A DNA stretch of 64,000 bases, taken from the NCBI GenBank assembly GCA_023393635.1, contig JAEWKT010000010.1:10058-74057 (forward strand), given 5' to 3'. The stretch comes from Pseudomonadota bacterium. Its GTDB lineage: Bacteria > Pseudomonadota > Gammaproteobacteria > Pseudomonadales > Moraxellaceae. Below the pieces are notes generated by a model that worked only from the letters and a program-made list of their open reading frames with translations, ran no database searches and was not told the DNA's origin. The position numbers were made by a program, and so were the translations under genes. Positions 26,854-35,196 of this stretch are shown in pieces; the first letter of the stretch is position 1, and the number at the start of each line of letters is the position of its first letter.

Positions 26854-27705
26854 TTAGTTATGGCCGCTAATGGTAATATTAGGTACTGCCATACCCAGAA
26901 TAGCAACGTCACCCAGGTTATGGGCAGCGCCAACAGAGCCTAACTGAACACCACTTAAGCGAACGTCAACATCACCACCGGTACGGATTACTGACAAACC
27001 ATCATTGGTTACTTTAATATCTGTGGCTAAACCCAGGTTAGCTCCACCCGCATCACGTACATTAATGTTATCGATTGTGATTTTACCACCTGCACCAGTA
27101 GAGTTATCGGTCAATGCCAAGTTGCCAATACTTACACCGCCAGCTACATTACCATCCAGTACAATCATAGCGCCTTGTGCAGTATTACCCAGCTGGATGT
27201 TCATCTCAGCACCACCCAAGCCAATAGTCATGTTATCCAGAATTTTGGATTCATTAGCAAATTGAGCATTTGCGTCAGCAGCAATACCACCTGATGAAGC
27301 CACATAGATATCACCAGTATTCACTGTTAGTGAACTTGGCAATGCTACATTTACGTTTAATACTGGAGCAGTACCGTTAGAGTCTGCATCCACTTTAATA
27401 GTTACTGCATCACCAGCAGTACCCATAATACTAAAACCCTGAGTGCCCGCAGCACCTTTACCTAAAACAATCGCACCAGCGCCAGTATTGGTTACACCGT
27501 TGTTATTACCAACACCGTCTTTATCATGAACAACAATATTGTCAGCACCAAAAATAGTACCATCAGTTTGTGCGTCCAGCTTAATGGTAATACCATCTTG
27601 ACCAGTGGTTGCGCTTAAGTCTGCATCATCAAGTGCCTGCATTGCAAACGCGCTGCTGCTCATGGCCATTGCAGAAACCAAAGCTAATTTTGTTAAAGTT
27701 TTCAT
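26854..27705 (-). CDS. FilA-like exported protein, copy 3
   Basis: The ATG at 27705 (AGGA site nine bases upstream) gives a 283-residue protein with a textbook signal peptide (KTLTKLALVSAMAMSSSAFA) cleaved before MQALDDADLSATTGQDGI. The frame is open to 27753 but the extra residues lack a binding site. The mature part is beta-rich and rich in Gly, Asn, Asp and Thr. It has VVHDKDGVGNNNG and VDADSNGTAPVLNVNVALP (DxD-type loops), MNIQLGNTAQGAM, GGVSIGNLALTDN and a C-terminal ITISGHN. No Cys is present. It lies between a terminator upstream and a perfect 12-bp hairpin downstream, an arrangement seen for abundantly made subunits. Confidence 0.78.
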   Translation of the reverse strand: MKTLTKLALVSAMAMSSSAFAMQALDDADLSATTGQDGITIKLDAQTDGTIFGADNIVVHDKDGVGNNNGVTNTGAGAIVLGKGAAGTQGFSIMGTAGDAVTIKVDADSNGTAPVLNVNVALPSSLTVNTGDIYVASSGGIAADANAQFANESKILDNMTIGLGGAEMNIQLGNTAQGAMIVLDGNVAGGVSIGNLALTDNSTGAGGKITIDNINVRDAGGANLGLATDIKVTNDGLSVIRTGGDVDVRLSGVQLGSVGAAHNLGDVAILGMAVPNITISGHN

Positions 27706-27756
27706 AATATTATTTCCTATTCCCTTGAAGAAAAGACTAATTGCAAACATCAAGTC

Positions 27757-27790
27757 AAAAAATCAGTAGCAGCCCTTGAGCCACTACTGA
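27757..27790 (-). terminator. Rho-independent terminator inside the fil cluster, after filA copy 4
   Basis: A long stem (TCAGTAG...CTACTGA, extended by G-U and GC pairs) begins 12 bp past the copy 4 stop and is followed on the minus strand by TTTTTT. Some read-through or a second promoter would be needed to express the rest of the cluster. Confidence 0.8.
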
Positions 27791-27801
27791 CACTGATTAG
27801 A

Positions 27802-28710
27802 TTAGTGACCAGATACCAGAATAGTATGAGTACCCATGTCCATACCTTGAATCTCAACAGAACCGATTGAGTGAGAGTTACCCAAAGCGATAGAGTTGAT
27901 ATAAATATCCTGGCTACCAGATGAAGTAATAGACAGACCACCAGTTGTTACGCCAGCAGCAGCAGGTAATACTTTAATTGCAGTATCAACATTCAAATCA
28001 TCAAGGCCAGCAGAAGTAATTTTCATGCCACCAATGTTGATTTTACCAGTAGTGGTTGCATCAACCAAATCCAGATTACCAATAGTAATACCGCCTTCGA
28101 TAGTACCATTAGCAACAATCATGGCACCTTGTGGCGCATGACCAAGCTGAATATTCAACTCAGATGCACCAACGGTTACATCCAGGTTTTCGATGATTGC
28201 AGTTTCAGCGCCTGCACCGCGACGTGCGCCAGTCATAGTGCTAACAGCGTTTGACTGAGCAACAGAAATATCGTCTACATGCAGATCAATACCGTTGGTT
28301 TTTGCATTGATGTTCAGGAAGGCATCACCACCATTACCATCAGTATCAATAGACACTTTAGCCAAAGCACCATTAAAAGCACTATCAGCTGCAGTAGCAG
28401 ACACACCCAGTGTAATACCATTTACAACGATGGCACCTTGCGCACCAGCAGTTTCACTGGCAGTGTAATCACCAGCAGTACCGGTACCACCCAGGGCTGC
28501 GCCACCTGCAGTAGTTACACCACTGTCCAGACCATCGTTATCATGGATTAATAATTTGTCAATAGTAATACCAGAAGTGATGATAGTTAAGTCAATACCG
28601 TCTTGACCAGTAGCTGTACTCAGAGCCGCGTCATCCAGTGACTCCATTGCCATAGCACTACCACTAACAGCAATTGCGGAAACCAAAGCGAGTTTAGTAA
28701 AAAGCTTCAT
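27802..28710 (-). CDS. FilA-like exported protein, copy 4 (first gene of the cluster)
   Basis: The 302-residue protein has a signal peptide (KLFTKLALVSAIAVSGSAMA) almost identical to copy 3, then MESLDDAALSTATGQDGIDL. The mature part carries LLIHDNDGLDSG, VSIDTDGNGGDAFLNINAK, LNIQLGHAPQGAM, GGITIGNLDL and a final ILVSGH, and is more glycine/alanine-rich than the other copies. The ribosome binding site AGGAG at ideal spacing is the strongest in the cluster, and a strong intrinsic terminator follows. This predicts the most abundantly expressed copy. It is a candidate surface-fibre or matrix subunit by context, but no structural family is established. Confidence 0.78.
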   Translation of the reverse strand: MKLFTKLALVSAIAVSGSAMAMESLDDAALSTATGQDGIDLTIITSGITIDKLLIHDNDGLDSGVTTAGGAALGGTGTAGDYTASETAGAQGAIVVNGITLGVSATAADSAFNGALAKVSIDTDGNGGDAFLNINAKTNGIDLHVDDISVAQSNAVSTMTGARRGAGAETAIIENLDVTVGASELNIQLGHAPQGAMIVANGTIEGGITIGNLDLVDATTTGKINIGGMKITSAGLDDLNVDTAIKVLPAAAGVTTGGLSITSSGSQDIYINSIALGNSHSIGSVEIQGMDMGTHTILVSGH

Positions 28711-28986
28711 TGCACTCTCCTACGAGTATAAATTTTATTTGCCGCTACAACCTTGTACGGTGTCTGTTATGAACTGCATCCTTACATGGTATTCTTGTAG
28801 CTAATCCTGCACAACAAAACTACAATGCGTACAACTTATGTGCAAGCTCTTTCTTGGTTTTTTGAATATCTTCCGATGAACGGTAGAATATTAGCTCTAA
28901 TTATGAATTTTAAATGAATGCTTATATTATTCAACTGATTATGGCCAAATAGTCAGTTATCCTATTTTTACTTTAGGCTGATAATT
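28711..28986. promoter_or_regulatory. divergent intergenic region filA copy 4 / pabB
   Basis: This 276-bp AT-rich region must hold the promoter of the fil cluster (minus strand) and that of pabB (plus strand). I could not pick a convincing -35/-10 pair, and no sigma-54 GG-N10-GC element was seen. The first 30 bp before the cluster start contain the strong AGGAG ribosome site. Confidence 0.45.
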
Positions 28987-30375
28987 GTGATAATTAAACA
29001 ATTTTTCCACCCAATATGTGAACCAGTTCAAGGTATATTTTCTTCTTTACAAAATGTTTCTGGTTTGTTTGGATTATGTGATAAACAGCAATATGTACTA
29101 GGTTTTTTACCTAAATGGCAATATGTCGCCCTGCAAAACCACCAATCATTAAAACTAAAACGACAGGGTTTAGACTATGAATCAAGTATTGTTCATCTAC
29201 CCTTTGATGTCTGCATTAAACAGGCGTGGCAGCAATCTATTGCAGAGCCTGATCATTCAAGAGATTGTAATGAGCAGTTTTCTGGCGGATTAATGGGTTT
29301 TATTGGTTATGACTATGCCGCAGCACAACATATTAACGTTAAGTCTACTCACCCCATGCTATCTCCTGCTGCACTCATGGGTGAGTATGATATTTTTTTA
29401 AAACAAGAACATAACGGCTGGCAGTTATACGGCCCTAACCTACCTGAGTTTGAACCGATTTATGCACATATTAAAGCATTATTAACCCAACCGAGTGCTA
29501 CTAAACCGCCCAATTCATTGTCTGTGTTAAAGCCATTTTGGCCTGTGTGGAATAAAGTGCAATATGGGCAAGCGTTTGATAAAATTCAGCAGTATTTAAA
29601 GCAGGGGGATTGTTACCAGGTCAATTTAACCCAGCCTTTTGTTGCTCAAGTAAAAGGTAGTTTAATCAATACCATTGAGCCGCTCATGGCACTCACTAAA
29701 GCCAGTTATGCAGGTTATGTGCGTTATGAAAATTTTGAGCTATTAAGTTGTTCACCTGAGTTGTTTGTAGCATTTAAAGCAAACGGTAAAATTATTACCA
29801 AGCCTATTAAAGGTACTCGACCACGGCATACCGATTCACAGCAAGATGAGTTGCTAAAACAGCAACTAATTGAATCGATAAAAGATCGTGCGGAAAACCT
29901 GATGATTGTAGATTTACTACGTAATGATCTCAGTGTGTATGCGCAAACTGGCAGTGTGCAAGTGCCTGCATTGTTTAAAGTGGAAAGCTTTGCACAAGTG
30001 CATCATTTGGTCAGTGAGATCCATGCCACATTACGAGCCGATGCCTCTCCGTTAGATGTATTGTTTAATGCCCTGCCAGGTGGCTCAATTACGGGCGCAC
30101 CAAAAATTAGAGCCATGCAAATTATTGATGAGCTAGAGGTACAACCGCGTGGGGCGTACTGTGGCAGCATGGGTTATTTAAATTATAATAATACGGGTCA
30201 ATTTAATATTTTAATCCGTAGCTTGCAAAAACATGGTGAGACACTCACGGCTTGGGCAGGTGGTGGCATTACGGTTGCGTCAGAATGCGACGCTGAGTAT
30301 CAGGAATGCTTAGATAAAATTGGGGCGATTTTGGCGTGTGTCAACGCATTGGGTAAGCCAAGTACGCCCGATTAA
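28987..30375 (+). CDS. pabB: aminodeoxychorismate synthase component I
   Basis: PabB converts chorismate and ammonia (from the PabA glutaminase) to 4-amino-4-deoxychorismate for folate. The 462 residues show the chorismate-utilising core: GDCYQVNLTQPF, SCSPELFV, ITKPIKGTRPRH (the lysine characteristic of PabB, not the Ala/Gly-type TrpE residue), DLLRNDLS and ALPGGSITGAPKIRAMQII. The start is a GTG at 28987, no ATG being available near the N-terminus. PabA is not adjacent. It is convergent with hisC, with only 24 bp between the stops. Confidence 0.92.
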   Translation: MIIKQFFHPICEPVQGIFSSLQNVSGLFGLCDKQQYVLGFLPKWQYVALQNHQSLKLKRQGLDYESSIVHLPFDVCIKQAWQQSIAEPDHSRDCNEQFSGGLMGFIGYDYAAAQHINVKSTHPMLSPAALMGEYDIFLKQEHNGWQLYGPNLPEFEPIYAHIKALLTQPSATKPPNSLSVLKPFWPVWNKVQYGQAFDKIQQYLKQGDCYQVNLTQPFVAQVKGSLINTIEPLMALTKASYAGYVRYENFELLSCSPELFVAFKANGKIITKPIKGTRPRHTDSQQDELLKQQLIESIKDRAENLMIVDLLRNDLSVYAQTGSVQVPALFKVESFAQVHHLVSEIHATLRADASPLDVLFNALPGGSITGAPKIRAMQIIDELEVQPRGAYCGSMGYLNYNNTGQFNILIRSLQKHGETLTAWAGGGITVASECDAEYQECLDKIGAILACVNALGKPSTPD

Positions 30376-30399
30376 TTTTTTAAAATAATTCTTGATAAA

Positions 30400-31518
30400 C
30401 TACTTCTGAATTATTTGCTTTAGGCGATCTACCAAGCGTTGTTGCTGCTCAACTGTACCTACTGTGATGCGCAAAAAGTTATCAATTTTTGGCTGGTTAA
30501 AATGACGCACAATAATACCTACTTCGCGTAATTGGGCAGCGATATCTGTAGCCTTGTACCTGGAATGCTCTGCAAAAATAAAATTGGCTTTAGATGGCAA
30601 TATATTAAAACCCAAACCAGATAATTGACTGACTAATTGTTCACGGTTAGCAATCGTTTGCTGGCAGGTTTTTTCAAAATAAGCTTGATCATTAAATGAT
30701 GCAGTAGCACCCGCAATGGCCAAGCGATCAATAGGATAGGAATTAAAGCTGTTTTTAACCCGCTCTAGTGCGGCAATTAAATGTGCTTGCGCATACGCCA
30801 TACCAACGCGCAAACCTGCAAGCGCGCGCGACTTAGAAGTAGTTTGACACACGACCAGATTATCATACTGATTAATTAAACTCACCGCAGATTGACCGCC
30901 AAAATCAATATAGGCTTCATCAATCACCACGACACTATCTGGGTTTTGCTGCAATAACTTTTCAATTTGGTTGATCGGCAAATATACGCCTGTTGGTGCA
31001 TTGGGATTGGCAATAATAATGCCTGCATTAGGCTGATTATAGCTTGTAACATCAACAGAAAAATCATCGGCTAAAGGCACTTGAATAGCGGTTAAATTAA
31101 AAAACTGGCTATACACAGGATAAAAACTATAGCTGATATCAGGATACAGCACAGGCTTATCGTGCATAAAAAACGCTTTAAAAATATGCGCCAATACTTC
31201 ATCAGAGCCATTACCCACAAACACTTGTTCAATAGGCAGGTTTTGTTGATTGGCAATGGCTTGCTTTAGCACCGTGGCATCAGGATCTGGATACAAACGT
31301 AAACTGCTGCCCAGACCTAAATTAGCCTGCTCATTTAAGACCTCGTTAATGGCTTCGGCCACTTTTGGTGATGGCGGAAATGGGCTTTCATTGGTATTAA
31401 GCTTAAGTAAATTATCAATTTTAGGCTGCTCACCAGGCACATACGGCTGTAAAGTGCGCACTTCTGGACTCCAGAAGCGTTGTAATTGTTCTGACACTAA
31501 AAATTGTTTGGCAGTCAT
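30400..31518 (-). CDS. hisC: histidinol-phosphate aminotransferase
   Basis: HisC transfers an amino group from glutamate to imidazole acetol-phosphate in histidine synthesis. The 372-residue fold type I PLP enzyme shows NTNESPFPPSP, VGNGSDEVL, NPNAPTGVYLP, VVIDEAYIDFGGQS, and the PLP lysine in TTSKSRALAGLRVG. It follows hisG and hisD on the same strand, but a 173-bp gap separates it from hisD. That gap contains a possible small ORF with its own ribosome site, so hisC may have a second promoter. No histidine-rich leader peptide is visible. Confidence 0.96.
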   Translation of the reverse strand: MTAKQFLVSEQLQRFWSPEVRTLQPYVPGEQPKIDNLLKLNTNESPFPPSPKVAEAINEVLNEQANLGLGSSLRLYPDPDATVLKQAIANQQNLPIEQVFVGNGSDEVLAHIFKAFFMHDKPVLYPDISYSFYPVYSQFFNLTAIQVPLADDFSVDVTSYNQPNAGIIIANPNAPTGVYLPINQIEKLLQQNPDSVVVIDEAYIDFGGQSAVSLINQYDNLVVCQTTSKSRALAGLRVGMAYAQAHLIAALERVKNSFNSYPIDRLAIAGATASFNDQAYFEKTCQQTIANREQLVSQLSGLGFNILPSKANFIFAEHSRYKATDIAAQLREVGIIVRHFNQPKIDNFLRITVGTVEQQQRLVDRLKQIIQK

Positions 31519-31539
31519 TTTATATCTCGTATTTATTTC

Positions 31540-31614
31540 TCATATGCAATCAGGACAAGCATATGCGAACTGTCCCTTATGCAAACTGTTAACAATATAA
31601 TAGAATTTTTTCAT
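31540..31614 (-). CDS. possible 24-residue small ORF upstream of hisC
   Basis: The minus strand has GAGGGG followed by TCG and ATG at 31614, and an open frame of 24 codons (MKKFYYIVNSLHKG start, ACPDCI end) stopping 22 bp before hisC. It has only one histidine codon, so it is not a classical histidine attenuation leader. The CPDC pair at the C-terminus could be a metal or redox site, or chance. The good ribosome site and placement make it worth noting, but coding is unproven. Confidence 0.3.
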   Translation of the reverse strand: MKKFYYIVNSLHKGQFAYACPDCI

Positions 31615-31691
31615 CGACCCCTCTTGCGCGTTCCCATCTTTAAAAAGAGGGAAACAAAAGGTGATAAAAAAATATAATTTATAAAACCAGT

Positions 31692-32981
31692 CTATTCGCT
31701 GCGATACCGTGCCGAGCGGGCGTGGGCATCCAGACCTTCTTGCTGCGCTAATATATCTGCTGCCTGTGCCAGGGTTTTACTGCCTTCGGCTGAACAATAA
31801 ATAATACTGCTGCGCTTTTGAAAGTCGTATACGCCTAATGGAGATGAAAACCGCGCAGTGCCCGAAGTGGGCAATACGTGGTTAGGCCCTGCACAATAAT
31901 CACCAATGGCTTCAGGGCTATAACGCCCCATAAAAATTGCCCCTGCATGGCGGATATGCGGCAGCATGTCTTCGGGCTGATCCATAGACAACTCTAAATG
32001 TTCAGCTGCCACCTGATTAATCAGTTCAATGCCTTGCTGGCGATCTTTTACCAATACCAAAGCACCACGATTTTGCAGGGAAACTCGGGCAGTTTCAGCG
32101 CGTGGTAAATCACTAAGCTGTTTATCAATTGCTTGTGCCACTTGCTCAAGCAACTGCGCATCAGGTGTAATGAAAATGGACTGTGCGACTTCGTCATGTT
32201 CAGCTTGAGACAGCAAATCCATTGCCAGCCACTCAGGGTTATTATCACCTTCGGCATACACCAAAATTTCTGATGGCCCTGCAATCATATCAATGCCCAC
32301 CTGGCCAAACACCGCACGCTTGGCCGCAGCCACAAAACGGTTGCCAGGCCCTGTAATTTTGTCTACGCGTGGAATAGTTTCCGTACCATAGGCTAAGGCA
32401 GCAACAGCTTGTGCACCGCCAATGGTAATGACCCGATGCACGCCTGCCAAATGTGCCGCGGCCAGTACCAGTGAATTCAATTCACCTTTTGGTGCAGGCA
32501 CCACCATAATAATTTCACCGACGCCTGCCACTGCGGCAGGAATAGCATTCATGAGTACGGAGGAAGGATAAGAGGCTTTACCTCCAGGTACATAAATACC
32601 CACACGATCTAAGGGTGTGACTTTTTGCCCTAAAACATTGCCTAAGGCATCGGTATATTGCCAGTCTGGCTGCTTTTGTTTTTGGTGAAAATCCTGAATA
32701 CGCTGGGCGGCCAGTTCAAGGGCTTGACGTACTTCGGGCTTAAGTTGCTCAAACGCTTGTTTTAATGCGGCTTGGCTTAGTTCTAATTGTTCAAAATGCT
32801 GCGCTGGATGCTGGTCAAATTGCTGAGTGAGTGCCAACACATGCGTATTGCCGTGCGCTTTCACCTGCTCAATAATTTGATCGACAGTTTGGAGTAAGGC
32901 AGGATCATTTACTGTTTCAAATGCCAGTAAAGCCGCAAACTGCTGCCCAAAGTCAGCATCTTGAGTTGACAAGCGACGCAT
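31692..32981 (-). CDS. hisD: histidinol dehydrogenase
   Basis: HisD oxidises L-histidinol in two NAD-dependent steps to L-histidine, using an active-site zinc. I chose the ATG at 32981 (GGAAGTGG upstream), giving 429 residues, the family's usual length. The open frame to 33056 adds residues without family character. Motifs include YVPGGKASYPSSVLMNA, GPGNRFVAAAKRAVFG, DMIAGPSEILVYA, LLSQAEHDEVAQS with catalytic Glu/His, and CAGPNHVLPTSGTARFSSPLGV. It follows hisG by about 170 bp and is probably in the same transcript. Confidence 0.95.
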   Translation of the reverse strand: MRRLSTQDADFGQQFAALLAFETVNDPALLQTVDQIIEQVKAHGNTHVLALTQQFDQHPAQHFEQLELSQAALKQAFEQLKPEVRQALELAAQRIQDFHQKQKQPDWQYTDALGNVLGQKVTPLDRVGIYVPGGKASYPSSVLMNAIPAAVAGVGEIIMVVPAPKGELNSLVLAAAHLAGVHRVITIGGAQAVAALAYGTETIPRVDKITGPGNRFVAAAKRAVFGQVGIDMIAGPSEILVYAEGDNNPEWLAMDLLSQAEHDEVAQSIFITPDAQLLEQVAQAIDKQLSDLPRAETARVSLQNRGALVLVKDRQQGIELINQVAAEHLELSMDQPEDMLPHIRHAGAIFMGRYSPEAIGDYCAGPNHVLPTSGTARFSSPLGVYDFQKRSSIIYCSAEGSKTLAQAADILAQQEGLDAHARSARYRSE

Positions 32982-33149
32982 TGAACCACTTCCACAATGA
33001 TAAGCAAACCCGTAGTTTAGCGCGTTTGGCACGTGTTGTGGCAGTTTTAGCAGCATCGAATCATAGGAAATGATGCACAGGTTGATTGAGATAACCTATA
33101 CATCATAAAAGCATATGCAAGCATTAGTTGCTTAGGACCATCTTGCTCA

Positions 33150-33923
33150 TTATTTATGGTTAGCCTTATCTTCTACGGCTTGTTCTAATTGCGCCAAAAT
33201 TGGGCCAAGTAGTGCTTGTTTACGCTTAAAGCTGGCTTTGTTGACAATTAAGCGTGAAGAAATTTTGCAGATTTCATCTAATGGCTCAAGGCCATTGGCG
33301 CGTAAGGTATTGCCTGTATCCACCACGTCAACAATTAAATCACCCAAGCCCACTAATGGTGCTAGTTCCATAGAACCATATAGCTTAATGACATCAACCT
33401 GATCGCCTAAACTGGCAAAGTACTGACGGGTTAAATTGATGTACTTGGTGGCAATTTTTAAGCGGCCTGTTGGTTTTACTGCACCCACTTTACCTGCTGT
33501 CATGAGACGGCAATTGGCAATTTTTAAGTCCAGTAATTCATACACATTATGCGCACCGTGTTCCATCAGCACATCTTTACCTGCTACGCCAATATCCGCA
33601 GCACCATTTTCTACATAAGTTGGCACATCGCTGGCACGCAAAATTAAAATACGCACATTGGGATGCGTGGTTGGAAAAATTAATTTGCGCGAATGCTCAG
33701 GGTCTTCCAGCAAGGCAATATTGGCATTGGCCAGCAGCGGTAAGGTTTCTTTTAAGATACGGCCTTTGCTAAGTGCCAGCGTAAGGCCGTGATCGAAATT
33801 GCCCAATACACTAGCATCAGCCACACTTTTGCTTGCCGCATTTTGGTTGTCAATTTTAGTATCACTAGCGGAATTACTATCGTTTACGTTACTGGCTTTT
33901 AAGTTGCTACTATTTTCACTCAT
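33150..33923 (-). CDS. hisG: ATP phosphoribosyltransferase, short form
   Basis: HisG joins ATP and PRPP as the first, feedback-controlled step of histidine synthesis. The catalytic core starts at about residue 46 (LTLALSKGRILKETLPLL) and includes ILRASDVPTYVENGAADIGV and VDVVDTGNTLRANGL. The enzyme ends without the C-terminal ACT-like domain, so it is the short form, which needs the HisZ regulatory subunit; hisZ is not in this window. A 45-residue Ser/Asn/Asp-rich N-terminal extension precedes the core. It overlaps the murA stop by 4 bp (ATGA), which indicates translational coupling to murA. Confidence 0.94.
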   Translation of the reverse strand: MSENSSNLKASNVNDSNSASDTKIDNQNAASKSVADASVLGNFDHGLTLALSKGRILKETLPLLANANIALLEDPEHSRKLIFPTTHPNVRILILRASDVPTYVENGAADIGVAGKDVLMEHGAHNVYELLDLKIANCRLMTAGKVGAVKPTGRLKIATKYINLTRQYFASLGDQVDVIKLYGSMELAPLVGLGDLIVDVVDTGNTLRANGLEPLDEICKISSRLIVNKASFKRKQALLGPILAQLEQAVEDKANHK

Positions 33924-35191
33924 GCGTCTACCCGTTGAATTTTTGCCCCTAAGCCCTGCAATTTGGCTTCTAGTTGTTCATAGCCACGATCAATATGATA
34001 AATACGATCAATGCAGGTTTCGCCTTGTGCTGCGAGTGCCGCAATGACCAGGGAAAACGAAGCACGCAAGTCAGTGGCCATAACGGGTGCAGCTTGCAGG
34101 GTTTCTACGCCTGTCACCACGGCTTCTGATCCATTAACTTGAATATTGGCGCCAAGTCTGGACAATTCTGGCACATGCATAAAGCGGTTTTCAAAAATGG
34201 TTTCTGTAATGGTACTTACCCCATCTGCCAATACATTAACTGCCATCAGCTGGGCTTGCATATCAGTTGGAAAATCAGGGTGTGGCAAGGTTTGAAAGCT
34301 AACTGCTTTTGGACGTTTGCCTTGCATGTCCAGTTCAATCCAGTCATCACCTGTTTGAACAGAAGCACCCATTTCCCGAAACTTATCCAGCACTGGCCCC
34401 ATTAAACCTGGGTCGGTATGTGTGGTACGCACGCGACCACCCGTTATGGCCGCAGCTGCCAGATAAGAGCCTGTTTCAATACGGTCTGCAACTACGGCAT
34501 AAGTACAGCCTTTAAGTGCTTCTACCCCATGTACAGTTAAGGTGCTGGTGCCAATCCCTTCAATATGAGCGCCCATTTTAACCAGCAAGTTTGCTAAATC
34601 AGTCACTTCTGGTTCTTGTGCGGCATTGCTAATCACAGTAGTGCCATTGGCGATAGCCGCTGCAATTAAAATGTTTTCTGTCCCACCGACAGTGACCATA
34701 TCAAACTGCACCTGACCACCTTGTAAACGGCCATTTTGTTTTGGATCAATTGTGGCATCAACATAACCATTTTCAACGTCAATACATGCACCCAACGCTT
34801 CTAAGGCTTTTAGGTGCTGGTCGACGGGGCGCGAGCCAATCGCACAGCCACCTGGCAATGATACTTTGGCACTGCCATAACGTGCCAGCAATGGCCCCAA
34901 TACCAGAATAGAGGCACGCATGGTTTTAACCAGTTCATAGGGTGCAAACTGGTTACTCAGCGTTGAGGTATCAACAGTAACGGTATCGCCTTCGTAAGTG
35001 ACGCTCACCCCTAAGCCCTGTATCAGCTTGATTAAAGTTGATACATCTTTTAAATGCGGAACATTGGTGAGGGTAATGGGTGTGGTGGCCAGCAACGTTG
35101 CCGCTAATAATGGCAATGCGGCATTTTTGGCACCTGAAATACGCACTTCCCCATCTAGACGCACGCCACCAGTAATTAAAAAGCGATCCAT
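33920..35191 (-). CDS. murA: UDP-N-acetylglucosamine 1-carboxyvinyltransferase
   Basis: MurA transfers enolpyruvate from PEP to UDP-GlcNAc, the first committed step of peptidoglycan synthesis, in the cytoplasm. The 423-residue EPT-fold protein shows SGAKNAALPLLAATLL, the SLPGGCAIGSRPVD loop with catalytic Cys116 (the fosfomycin target), PDFPTDMQAQ and VNGSEAVVTGV. The Cys is intact, so intrinsic Cys-to-Asp fosfomycin resistance is not indicated. It starts right after ibaG and overlaps hisG by 4 bp, linking wall and histidine genes in one transcript, as in Acinetobacter. Confidence 0.97.
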   Translation of the reverse strand: MDRFLITGGVRLDGEVRISGAKNAALPLLAATLLATTPITLTNVPHLKDVSTLIKLIQGLGVSVTYEGDTVTVDTSTLSNQFAPYELVKTMRASILVLGPLLARYGSAKVSLPGGCAIGSRPVDQHLKALEALGACIDVENGYVDATIDPKQNGRLQGGQVQFDMVTVGGTENILIAAAIANGTTVISNAAQEPEVTDLANLLVKMGAHIEGIGTSTLTVHGVEALKGCTYAVVADRIETGSYLAAAAITGGRVRTTHTDPGLMGPVLDKFREMGASVQTGDDWIELDMQGKRPKAVSFQTLPHPDFPTDMQAQLMAVNVLADGVSTITETIFENRFMHVPELSRLGANIQVNGSEAVVTGVETLQAAPVMATDLRASFSLVIAALAAQGETCIDRIYHIDRGYEQLEAKLQGLGAKIQRVDA

Positions 35192-35196
35192 GCAAA

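Noticed and set aside
17565..28710. Type IV pilus, chaperone-usher or curli system
   Set aside because: No prepilin cleavage motif, chaperone, usher or CsgG-like protein is present; the pilus label for fil genes is only an inherited name.
28711..28986. Sigma-54 promoter for the fil cluster
   Set aside because: No GG-N10-GC element with flanking consensus was found in the minus-strand reading.
30384..30415. Hairpin between pabB and hisC as shared terminator
   Set aside because: The AATAATTC/GAATTATT stem is AT-rich, spans the hisC stop and has no U-run on either side.
31519..31691. Histidine attenuation leader before hisC
   Set aside because: The only small ORF has one His codon and there is no alternative terminator hairpin with a U-run.
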